Part shown: in pieces, positions 31,865 through 38,587 of the stretch
Layout: the number at the start of each line of letters is the position of its first letter
Position numbering within the stretch: position 1 is the stretch's first letter
NCBI GenBank assembly: GCA_910589085.1
Contig: CAJUSG010000003.1
Location: 1 to 53,752, forward strand
From: an uncultured Oscillospiraceae bacterium
Lineage (GTDB): Bacteria; Bacillota; Clostridia; Oscillospirales; Oscillospiraceae
DNA: 53,752 nucleotides
Direction of reading: 5' to 3'
Translations under genes and position numbers: made by a program
Notes under the pieces: model-generated
Told to the model about the DNA's origin: nothing
The model's database searches: none
Seen by the model: the letters and a program-made list of their open reading frames with translations, nothing else

Positions 31865-31940
31865 GCGAGTGTAGCTCATCTGGTAGAGCGCCACCTTGCC
31901 AAGGTGGAGGTAGCGAGTTCGAGCCTCGTCACTCGCTCCA
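31865..31940 (+). tRNA. tRNA-Gly(GCC)
   Basis: Acceptor GCGAGTG pairs with CACTCGC, discriminator T, CCA encoded. Stem CCACC/GGTGG with loop TTGCCAA gives GCC. Confidence 0.95.
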
Positions 31941-31970
31941 AACGGGGCAAAGTTTTCTTTGCCCCGTTTT
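31940..31970 (+). terminator. Terminator after tRNA-Gly
   Basis: 12-bp stem (31940-31951 with 31958-31969) rich in CGGGGC, ending in TTTT. It separates tRNA-Gly from tRNA-Cys, so tRNA-Cys may depend on read-through or its own promoter. Confidence 0.75.
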
Positions 31971-32012
31971 CTAAAGTATATATTTTCCTGAACTGCATAC
32001 TATTTTAATGTT

Positions 32013-32086
32013 GGTGCCATAGCCAAGTGGTAAGGCAGAGCTCTGCAAAAGCTCCACCCCCAGTTCAAATCTGGGTGGCACCTCCA
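32013..32086 (+). tRNA. tRNA-Cys(GCA)
   Basis: Acceptor GGTGCCA pairs with TGGCACC, discriminator T (typical of Cys), CCA encoded. Loop CTGCAAA gives GCA. Confidence 0.95.
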
Positions 32087-32122
32087 CGCCGGAGCAAAGT
32101 CCGCTTTGCTCCGGCGATTTTT
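32087..32122 (+). terminator. Terminator after tRNA-Cys
   Basis: 13-bp perfect stem (32087-32099 with 32104-32116) followed by ATTTTTT. The remainder of the gap up to 32285 holds one small palindrome (GCGAAC...GTTCGC near 32157-32175) and nothing else I can name. Confidence 0.9.
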
Positions 32123-32285
32123 TATAAAAATCGCCTCCGCATCCCTTTTAAATCGCTGCGAACGATGTGCGTTCGCGGCAATTTTTTCATGACGGCCGTC
32201 CGACAGCAAAAACTGTCGCCGCTGAGCATAGTTTTGCTTATGAAGCGCCGCCTAAAAAATTTCCCGTTGGAATTTGTCTTAACGG

Positions 32286-32314
32286 TTGCCAAACTTCTGG
32301 AAATATCGTATAAT
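32286..32314 (+). promoter_or_regulatory. Sigma-A promoter of cdaA operon
   Basis: -35 TTGCCA (32286-32291), 17-nt spacer, -10 TATAAT (32309-32314). A ~55-nt leader with GGAGGAGAGGTGAG leads to ATG 32376. Confidence 0.8.
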
Positions 32315-32375
32315 ACCATGATGAAGTATTTTGGTCTCCGTATGCTGGAGATGGGAGGAGAGGTGAGATGGCCCT

Positions 32376-33272
32376 ATGACAGAGGTGGTTCATAGCGCGC
32401 AGATGTTTGTGCAGTCCAATTTTCCCCTGCTTCAGCTTCAGCTGACCGATATTCTGGATATCGCCATTTTGTCCTTTGTAATTTACAAGCTGCTGTGGAT
32501 GCTGCGCAAAACCAGCTCCGGCCGGGTTTTGTGGGGCGTACTGATCCTGATGCTGGTCATGTTTATCTCCTCCTCCAGTGTGCTTGGGCTCACTGCCACC
32601 AGCTTTCTGCTGGATAAGGTGGTGCAGTGGGGCTTTTTGGTGCTTGTGGTGCTGTTTCAGCCGGAGATTCGCCGTTTTCTGGAGCGAATGGGCAGCGGAC
32701 GCCTGGGGTTTGTCTTCGCCTCTGCCAAGGAGGCGGGGCAGGATGTGGAGATCGCGATCAGCCAGACTACCGAGGCTTATGTCGACCTGTCCCGGGACAA
32801 GGTGGGCGCTTTGATGGTGTTTGAGCGCCAGAATCTGCTGGATGATGTGATTAAGACGGGGACGGCCTTGGACTGCGGCGTATCCAGCGAGCTTTTGAAA
32901 AATATATTTTGGAACAAGGCTCCCCTTCACGATGGGGCGGTTATCGTCCGGGAGGGACGGATTGTGGGCGCGGGCTGTATGCTCCCCCTGTCGGGCAATG
33001 TGAACCTGAGCCGGGACCTGGGGATGCGCCACCGGGCTGGAATCGGCATGAGCGAGCACTCGGACGCCGTAGTGGTTATCGTCTCGGAGGAGACGGGCTC
33101 TATCTCTGCCGCCGTGGGCGGTATGCTCAAGCGGCATCTGGCCCCTGAGACCCTGGAGCGCCTGCTGCGCAATGAATTGCTCAACGACAAGCAGGAGGAG
33201 AAGAAGGGCGGCCAGTTCCCCCTGGTAGGCCTGCTGCTGGGCGGCAGGAAGGAAGAGGGTGACGGGCTATGA
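32376..33272 (+). CDS. cdaA: Diadenylate cyclase CdaA
   Basis: 298-residue membrane diadenylate cyclase that makes cyclic di-AMP from two ATP; c-di-AMP controls potassium and osmolyte transport and cell-wall homeostasis. Three N-terminal membrane spans lie at ~24-41, 52-70 and 82-95. The DAC domain shows LHDGAVIV (DGA at 186-188) and GMRHRAGIG (RHR at 218-220), both essential motifs. The C-terminal tail is charged and ends about 45 residues after the core. ATG 32376 has AGGTGA at 9 nt. It overlaps cdaR by 4 nt. The usual third gene, glmM, does not follow. Confidence 0.96.
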   Translation: MTEVVHSAQMFVQSNFPLLQLQLTDILDIAILSFVIYKLLWMLRKTSSGRVLWGVLILMLVMFISSSSVLGLTATSFLLDKVVQWGFLVLVVLFQPEIRRFLERMGSGRLGFVFASAKEAGQDVEIAISQTTEAYVDLSRDKVGALMVFERQNLLDDVIKTGTALDCGVSSELLKNIFWNKAPLHDGAVIVREGRIVGAGCMLPLSGNVNLSRDLGMRHRAGIGMSEHSDAVVVIVSEETGSISAAVGGMLKRHLAPETLERLLRNELLNDKQEEKKGGQFPLVGLLLGGRKEEGDGL

Positions 33273-34501
33273 TGGCGCGGCTGAGAGAGAGCCGGTGGGT
33301 GTATATTCTGCTTTCCATCCTGCTGGCGATTATTTTCTGGTTTTATGTGCGGGCGTCGGTGGACCCGCCCAGCACGACCACCATCCACAATGTGCGGGTG
33401 GAGACCACGGGGACCAGCGTGCTCACCAGCCAGGGGCTGACCATCTCTGAGGTCACCCCCCAGGTGGTGGAGCTCCGGGTGGAGGCCCCCACCAGCGTGC
33501 TTACCAGCCTGATCCGGCACCGGGCTAGCCTCTATGTGGTGGCGGATGTCTCCCGCTGCATAGAGGGGGAGAACACCGTCAATTACAAGCCCTCCTGGCC
33601 GGAGAGCTTTGATGATAGCAAGCTGACGCTGCTGGAGAAGGAGCCCTCCACCATCACCGTGACGGTGGAGAAGCTGTATACCCGAAAGTTCGATGTGGAG
33701 TTTCAGCTGGACGGCAAGGTGACCGAGGGCTATCAGATGGGTACCCCCGCCATTGAGCCGGAGCAGGTGATAGTCAGTGGTCCGGTGGAACAGGTCAATC
33801 AGGTGGACAAGGTTGCGGCGATCCTGACGGAGGATGAGCTGAAGGAGCGGTTCGCGGGCGACCTGGAGCTGGTTCCCCTGGACAAGCAGGGCAAGGCACT
33901 GACCGATTTGGAGCTTACCCTCAGCGCCGAGACCGCCTATGTGGTGGTGCCGGTGGTGATGACCAAGGAGGTGGAGCTCACGGTAAACCTCCTGCCCGGC
34001 GGAGGCGCCACCGAGGCGAACGCGGAAAAGAATATTAATCCGCCCAAAATTGTGGTCTCCGGCACCGAAGATGATCTGGAGGGGCTGGAAGAGATTTCTC
34101 TGGGCTCTATTGACCTGTCTAAGGTGGTGGGAACCAATACCTTTACCTTCCCCATCACCCTGGACCCCAGCCTGACCAATGAGAGCGGTCTGACCACAGC
34201 CACCGTGCAGGTGACGGTGGAGGGGCTGGATACGGAGGTCTTTGCCGTGTCCAATATCCGGACCATCAATCCGCCCGAGGGCTACAATGTGGATGTGGTT
34301 ACCCAGAGCATCCTGGTGACGGCCCGGGGCCCGGCGGAGGACCTGGCGCAGATCGACGCCAGCCAGTTCCTGGTGGTGGCCGATCTGTCCGCCATGACGA
34401 TTGAGGGCTCCCGTCAGGTGACCGCCAAGGTCTACCTGAACGGCACCAGCACGGTGGGCGTGGTGGGTGAGTACACCATTTCGGTAAACATGAGCAGATA
34501 A
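33269..34501 (+). CDS. cdaR: CdaA regulatory protein CdaR (YbbR domains)
   Basis: 410 residues: one N-terminal membrane anchor (VYILLSILLAIIFWFYV, ~11-27) followed by an extracytoplasmic part of about four YbbR beta-repeats, with recurring VxVxxxxxL(Y)xR and QVxVSGPxE-type units. It binds and modulates CdaA at the membrane. ATG 33269 overlaps the cdaA stop (ATGA), so synthesis is coupled to the cyclase. Length and repeat number fit the family. It is followed 13 nt later by a RseC-like gene. Confidence 0.92.
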   Translation: MMARLRESRWVYILLSILLAIIFWFYVRASVDPPSTTTIHNVRVETTGTSVLTSQGLTISEVTPQVVELRVEAPTSVLTSLIRHRASLYVVADVSRCIEGENTVNYKPSWPESFDDSKLTLLEKEPSTITVTVEKLYTRKFDVEFQLDGKVTEGYQMGTPAIEPEQVIVSGPVEQVNQVDKVAAILTEDELKERFAGDLELVPLDKQGKALTDLELTLSAETAYVVVPVVMTKEVELTVNLLPGGGATEANAEKNINPPKIVVSGTEDDLEGLEEISLGSIDLSKVVGTNTFTFPITLDPSLTNESGLTTATVQVTVEGLDTEVFAVSNIRTINPPEGYNVDVVTQSILVTARGPAEDLAQIDASQFLVVADLSAMTIEGSRQVTAKVYLNGTSTVGVVGEYTISVNMSR

Positions 34502-34514
34502 GCGAGGAATATCC

Positions 34515-34937
34515 ATGGTTCAAAACGCGATTGTCAAGAAAATTGTCGGAGACGGGGTGGCGGAGGTGTCGCTCCTGCGGCAGATGGAGTGCGGCCTGCA
34601 CTGCGACGGTGCCTGCGCCGGCTGTTCCGCCAAGCCCCCCCAGGAGATCCTGGCCCTGGCCTCCAATTCCATTGGGGCCAGGCCCGGGGACTTTGTGGAG
34701 GTGGAGCCCGCCGGCCGCCGGAATATCAGCACCTCGGTGGTGGTGTTTCTTCTGCCCTGTGTGGGGCTGGCCCTGGGCTACGCCTTGGGGATGGAGCTGC
34801 TGAAGCTGGGGGAAGTCACCTCTCTGCTGACAGGGGTGCTGGGGCTGGCGCTGGGCTTTGTCCCTGCCGTCCTGATGGACCGGGCCATCTCCGCCAGCAA
34901 GGCCCCGGAGTTCTCCATTTTAAAGCAGCTGCGCTGA
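34515..34937 (+). CDS. RseC/MucC-like SoxR-reducing system protein
   Basis: 140-residue membrane protein of the RseC/MucC family. N-terminal Cys cluster CGLHCDGACAGC (~26-37) suggests an iron-sulfur or redox site. Two membrane spans follow (~74-92 and ~99-117: VVVFLLPCVGLALGYALG and LLTGVLGLALGFVPAVL). In Clostridia it is often near Rnf-type electron transport genes, but no rnf genes are here; the partner is unknown. The start at ATG 34515 follows CGAGGAA. It sits 13 nt after cdaR and probably belongs to the same transcript. Confidence 0.85.
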   Translation: MVQNAIVKKIVGDGVAEVSLLRQMECGLHCDGACAGCSAKPPQEILALASNSIGARPGDFVEVEPAGRRNISTSVVVFLLPCVGLALGYALGMELLKLGEVTSLLTGVLGLALGFVPAVLMDRAISASKAPEFSILKQLR

Positions 34938-34947
34938 GGGGCGGCGG

Positions 34948-35814
34948 ATGTTCGGCTATGTGCGCCCCCTTCAGCCGGAGCTGAAATGCAAGGATTTCGA
35001 CCTGTACCGGGCCACCTACTGCGGCCTGTGCCGCTGTCTGCGGCGGCGGTATGGGCTGGTTGCCCCCATGCTGCTGAATTACGACTTTACCTTTTTGGCT
35101 CTGCTGCTGTGGGAGCCAGAGGAGCGCTTTGTCCCCTGCCGGGGCCGGTGCCACGCCAATCCTCTGCTAAAAAAGCCCATGTGTCCCGACAGCGAGGCCC
35201 TGAAGCTGGCTGCGGACGAGAGCGTGGTGCTTGCCTGGTGGAAGCTGCGGGACTCGGTTGAGGATGAGGGCTTCTGGAAGAGGCTGGCCGCCCGGGGAGC
35301 CTCCTGGATTTTAAAGCCCTCCTACAAAAAAGCGGCCCGCCGCCGGCCTGACTTCGACCGCACGGTGCGGGACTGCCTGGAGGAGCTGGCCGTTCTGGAG
35401 AGGGAGGGCTGTCCCTCTCTGGACCGGGCGGCTGATACCTTCGCGCGCCTGATTCAAAGCGCGGCGCCCGCGGAGGGGGAGCGGGGGAGAATTCTGGCTC
35501 AGCTGCTGTATCACCTGGGCCGGTGGATCTATCTGACCGATGCCCGGGACGACCTGATAGAGGACAGGCTGTCCGGCCGGTACAATCCGGTGGCCGCCCG
35601 GTACGGCCCTGACGGGGACGACGAGGCCCTGCGGCTGACCATGGACCACTCCCTGGAGCTGATGGGGGCGGCCCTTCAGCTGGGTGACTTCGGGTGCCGC
35701 CTGCCCCTGCTGGAAAATATAGTATATCTTGGCCTGCCCCTGGTGGAAAAGGCTGTTTTTGAAGGCAGCTGGAGAGAAATAAATAAACAAAAGATTTGGA
35801 GAATCGACAGATGA
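34948..35814 (+). CDS. DUF5685 family protein
   Basis: 288 residues. N-terminus MFGYVRPLQPELKCKDFDLY and YCGLCRCL are characteristic of DUF5685, an actinobacterial/clostridial family of unknown function. Further Cys groups CRGRCHANPLLKKPMC imply a metal site. The rest is helical, with LGRWIYLTDARDDLIEDRLSGRYNP resembling prenyl-synthase-like helical enzymes only loosely. Overlaps the DnaJ gene at its 3' end (ATGA at 35811-35814). Located downstream of the RseC-like gene with 10 nt between. Function not known. Confidence 0.85.
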   Translation: MFGYVRPLQPELKCKDFDLYRATYCGLCRCLRRRYGLVAPMLLNYDFTFLALLLWEPEERFVPCRGRCHANPLLKKPMCPDSEALKLAADESVVLAWWKLRDSVEDEGFWKRLAARGASWILKPSYKKAARRRPDFDRTVRDCLEELAVLEREGCPSLDRAADTFARLIQSAAPAEGERGRILAQLLYHLGRWIYLTDARDDLIEDRLSGRYNPVAARYGPDGDDEALRLTMDHSLELMGAALQLGDFGCRLPLLENIVYLGLPLVEKAVFEGSWREINKQKIWRIDR

Positions 35815-36407
35815 GAGATCCGTACAGCGTCCTGGGCGTGAGCCAGAACGCCAGCGACGAAGAGGTAAAAAAGGCCTATCGGGAGCTGGCCCGGAAGTAT
35901 CATCCGGATAACTATCAAAATAACCCTCTGGCCGACCTGGCCGAGGAGAAGATGAAGGAGATCAACGAGGCCTACGACGTCATCACCAAACAGCGGTCCG
36001 GCGGCTATTCGAGCCCTTCCGGCGGCTACGGCGGCGGCTATCAGCAGCGAAGCGGCGGCTCCAATGACCCCATCTATTCCCGCGTGCGCAATCTGATCAG
36101 CGTCGGTGACCTGGAGAGCGCGGAACAGCTGCTCTACCAGGCGGGCCAGAAGAATGGAGAGTGGTACTTTCTGTCCGGCAGCATCGCCTATCGCCGGGGC
36201 TGGCTGGATGAGGCGATGCAGAATTATACCCGGGCTGTTCAGATGGAGCCCAACAATATAGAGTATCAGCAGGCGCTGGCCCTTATGCGGCGGGGCGCCA
36301 TGGGGGGCTACCGGCCCGCGGGCTACGGCGGGACGGCCCAGTGTGACCCCTGTACCACCTATCTCTGCTGCAGCCTATGCACCCCCTGGGGCGGGCCCTG
36401 CTGCTGA
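35811..36407 (+). CDS. DnaJ-domain protein with TPR-like and Cys-rich tail
   Basis: 198 residues. J domain at 1-60: DPYSVLGVSQNASDEEVKKA and the HPD motif in KYHPDNY, so it can stimulate an Hsp70 ATPase. Residues ~64-90 are Gly/Ser/Tyr-rich. Residues ~95-155 form a short TPR-like helical pair (YFLSGSIAYRRGWLDEAMQN). The C-terminus is Cys-rich (CDPCTTYLCCSLCTPW), a possible metal or membrane-associated tail. ATG 35811 is chosen because GGAG stands 8 nt upstream and it overlaps the DUF5685 stop. It is not the main DnaJ, which would have the zinc-finger and C-terminal domains. Confidence 0.88.
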   Translation: MRDPYSVLGVSQNASDEEVKKAYRELARKYHPDNYQNNPLADLAEEKMKEINEAYDVITKQRSGGYSSPSGGYGGGYQQRSGGSNDPIYSRVRNLISVGDLESAEQLLYQAGQKNGEWYFLSGSIAYRRGWLDEAMQNYTRAVQMEPNNIEYQQALALMRRGAMGGYRPAGYGGTAQCDPCTTYLCCSLCTPWGGPCC

Positions 36408-36450
36408 GACAGCATCATATTACGAGCAATAGTAAAGGAGAGTGACCGGC

Positions 36451-37329
36451 TTGGTCAAGAGCATGACCGGGTACGGCCGAGCGGAGGAGACCTTCAACGG
36501 CTGTACCATCACTGTGGAGCTTCGCTCCGTGAACAACCGTTATTTAGACTGCAACGTCCGCATCCCCAGGCTGTATCTCTTTGCAGAGGAGGCGATCAAG
36601 TCCCGGGTGCAGAGTTCCATTTCTCGGGGAAAGGTGGATGTGTTCGTCACATTGGACAGCGCCGGAGCCGAACGGGTGCAGGTGTCTGTGAACAGACCGG
36701 TGGCCGACGGCTACTACGCCGCCCTGAAGCAGCTGGCGGAGGAGTATGGACTGGCCGGGGATATCTCGGTGTCGCTGCTGTCCCGCTTTCCGGAGGTTCT
36801 GCTGGCCGAGAAGGCGGAGGAGGACGTGGAGGAGATGGCCGGGGATATCTGCTCTGTGCTGGACCAGGCGCTGAGGGATTTTGATCAGATGCGCACCAAA
36901 GAGGGCGAACGGCTGAAGGAGGACATTCTGTCCCGGGCCGCCGCCATTGAGGAAAAGGTGTCGCTGGTGGAGAAGCGCTCTCCCCAGACGGTGGCGGAGT
37001 ACCGGGCCAAGCTGGAGGCCCGGATGAACGAGGTGCTGTCCAACACCCAGCTGGACCCCGCACGGATCCTCACCGAGGCGGCCATCTTTGCCGACAAGGT
37101 GGCGGTGGATGAGGAGACTGTGCGTCTGCGCAGCCATATCGGCCAGCTCCGGGGGATGCTGTCCAAGGGGGGGGCCACCGGCCGAAAGCTGGACTTCCTC
37201 ATTCAGGAGTTTAACCGGGAGGCCAACACCATCGGCTCCAAGTGCAGCGACATTGAGATCGCCGGGCAGGTGGTGGATATCAAGGCGGAAATTGAGAAGA
37301 TTCGGGAACAAGTACAGAATATTGAGTGA
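36451..37329 (+). CDS. yicC: YicC/YloC family endoribonuclease
   Basis: 292 residues. Starts KSMTGYGRAEE, the family hallmark, and has LRSVNNRYLD. The C-terminal DUF1732 part contains SHIGQLRGMLSKGGATGRKLDFLIQEFNREANTIGSK with the conserved REANTIGSK. YicC proteins are metal-dependent endoribonucleases involved in RNA turnover and stationary-phase survival. TTG 36451 is the likely start, with AAGGAG 10 nt upstream; a GTG at 36442 is too close to it. First gene of the run yicC-remA-gmk-rpoZ-priA, typical of Bacillota. Confidence 0.93.
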   Translation: MVKSMTGYGRAEETFNGCTITVELRSVNNRYLDCNVRIPRLYLFAEEAIKSRVQSSISRGKVDVFVTLDSAGAERVQVSVNRPVADGYYAALKQLAEEYGLAGDISVSLLSRFPEVLLAEKAEEDVEEMAGDICSVLDQALRDFDQMRTKEGERLKEDILSRAAAIEEKVSLVEKRSPQTVAEYRAKLEARMNEVLSNTQLDPARILTEAAIFADKVAVDEETVRLRSHIGQLRGMLSKGGATGRKLDFLIQEFNREANTIGSKCSDIEIAGQVVDIKAEIEKIREQVQNIE

Positions 37330-37341
37330 GGGGGTATCCCT

Positions 37342-37605
37342 TTGAAGCTCATCAATATTGGATTTGGCAGCATGGTGTCCGCCCAGCGGCTTGTGGCGGT
37401 GGTCAGCCCTGAATCCGCCCCCATCAAGCGCATGACCCAGGAGGCCAGAGACCGTGGGGTTCTGATCGACGCCACCTATGGCCGGCGCACCCAGGCGGTT
37501 CTGGTGATGGATAATGACCATGTGGTTCTGTCCGCCCTCTCTCCGGAGGTCATTGCCGGCCGGCTGGAGGACGGAGAGGGGACCGGCGGAAAGGAGGAGC
37601 CATGA
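37342..37605 (+). CDS. remA: Extracellular matrix regulator RemA (DUF370)
   Basis: 87 residues: KLINIGFGSMVSAQRLVAVVSPESAPIKR is the RemA/DUF370 signature, followed by LIDATYGRRTQAVLVMDN. RemA is a small ring-forming DNA-binding activator; in Bacillus subtilis it drives matrix and osmoprotection genes. Start is TTG 37342, preceded by GAGGGGG. It lies 12 nt after yicC and overlaps gmk by 4 nt. In Clostridia the targets are mostly unknown. Confidence 0.93.
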   Translation: MKLINIGFGSMVSAQRLVAVVSPESAPIKRMTQEARDRGVLIDATYGRRTQAVLVMDNDHVVLSALSPEVIAGRLEDGEGTGGKEEP

Positions 37606-38207
37606 AAAAAGAAAAGGGCCAGCTGATTGTGCTGTCCGGACCGTCAGGTGTGGGCAAGAGCACCGTCATCGCCGAGCTGATCGGCCAGCGGGACAACATC
37701 TATTTCTCTGTGTCCTACACTACCCGGCAGCCCCGGGTGGGTGAACAGGACGGGGTGAATTACAATTTTGTGGACCGGGCGGAGTTTGAGCGGATGATCG
37801 CCGCCGACGAGCTGCTGGAGTATGCTGAGTATGTGAATAACTACTACGGCACCTCCCTGAAGGCCATCCAGGACCGGCTGGACGCGGGCATCGACGTGCT
37901 GCTGGACATTGAGGTCCAGGGCGCGGCCAAGGTGCGCAGCCGGTGCCCGGGCGCGCTGTTCATATTCATAATTCCGCCCTCCTTTGAGGAGTTGTCCCGC
38001 CGGCTCCACCGCCGGAATACCGACAGCGAGGACGTGATCGTCGGCCGGCTGGAGAAGGCTAGAGTGGAGTTTCAGGAGATTCCCCACTACGATTATCTGG
38101 TGATTAACGACAAGGTGTCGGGTGCGGTGGCGGAGATTGAGGCGATTCTCACTGCGGCCGAGTGCAGGGTGGACAACCGAAAGTCTATTCTGGCTCAGTT
38201 TGCGTAA
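37602..38207 (+). CDS. gmk: Guanylate kinase
   Basis: 201 residues. P-loop GPSGVGKST at ~13-21, then SYTTRQPRVGEQDGVNYNFV, the GMP-binding region. The typical lid and C-terminal parts (RRNTDSEDVIVGRLEKA, YDYLVINDKV) follow. It phosphorylates GMP to GDP and so continues the pathway begun by guaB at 7.6 kb. ATG 37602 overlaps the remA stop. Normal length. Confidence 0.97.
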   Translation: MKKEKGQLIVLSGPSGVGKSTVIAELIGQRDNIYFSVSYTTRQPRVGEQDGVNYNFVDRAEFERMIAADELLEYAEYVNNYYGTSLKAIQDRLDAGIDVLLDIEVQGAAKVRSRCPGALFIFIIPPSFEELSRRLHRRNTDSEDVIVGRLEKARVEFQEIPHYDYLVINDKVSGAVAEIEAILTAAECRVDNRKSILAQFA

Positions 38208-38214
38208 TAATGTC

Positions 38215-38264
38215 CTGTAGGGGCGGATATGATCCGCCCGGACGGGCAATGCCCGCCCCTGCAG
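38215..38264. repeat. Intergenic palindrome, GTAGGG family
   Basis: Outer stem CTGTAGGGGCGG (38215-38226) with CCGCCCCTGCAG (38253-38264), 11 of 12 paired plus one wobble. Inside are two smaller palindromes (GGGCGGAT...ATCCGCCC and CGGGCAATGCCCG). It sits between gmk and rpoZ. Confidence 0.65.
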
Positions 38265-38292
38265 AGGAATGACAAAGTAAGGAGTTTTAACT

Positions 38293-38508
38293 ATGATGCT
38301 GTATCCTGCGATGAAGGACCTGCTGGAAAAGGTGCCCAGCCGCTATGAGCTTGTGAATGTGGTGGCCTGCAAGGCACGCCGCATTGCCCGGGAGGCCGAG
38401 ATTGCCGGCGAGCCGCTGAGCGAGAAGCCAGTGAGCATCGCCATTCAGGCTGTGGCCGAGGGCGAGCTGGACGACGAGACCGGAGGGACGGAACAGGCGG
38501 AAGGGTGA
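38293..38508 (+). CDS. rpoZ: RNA polymerase omega subunit
   Basis: 71 residues. It contains the omega core: SRYELVNVVACKARRIARE, then PLSEKPVSIAIQAVAEGEL. It assists RNA polymerase assembly by clamping the beta-prime C-terminus. Two adjacent ATGs (38293, 38296) are possible starts; AAGGAG lies 9 nt upstream of the first. The acidic C-terminal tail is short. Position between gmk and priA is conserved in Bacillota. Confidence 0.93.
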   Translation: MMLYPAMKDLLEKVPSRYELVNVVACKARRIAREAEIAGEPLSEKPVSIAIQAVAEGELDDETGGTEQAEG

Positions 38509-38587
38509 GCTCCCCTCCGGGGTGGAATGGCCACGACTTGTCGTGGCCGTTTTCTGCGGGGAGCGGATGAAAAGGTGGTGACGGCCC

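Noticed and set aside
32368..32379. Three-codon upstream frame (ATG GCC CTA TGA) overlapping the cdaA start
   Set aside because: Tempting as a leader peptide, but cdaA has its own AGGTGA at 9 nt, and a similar chance ATGATGTTATGA occurs before the gene at 4156.
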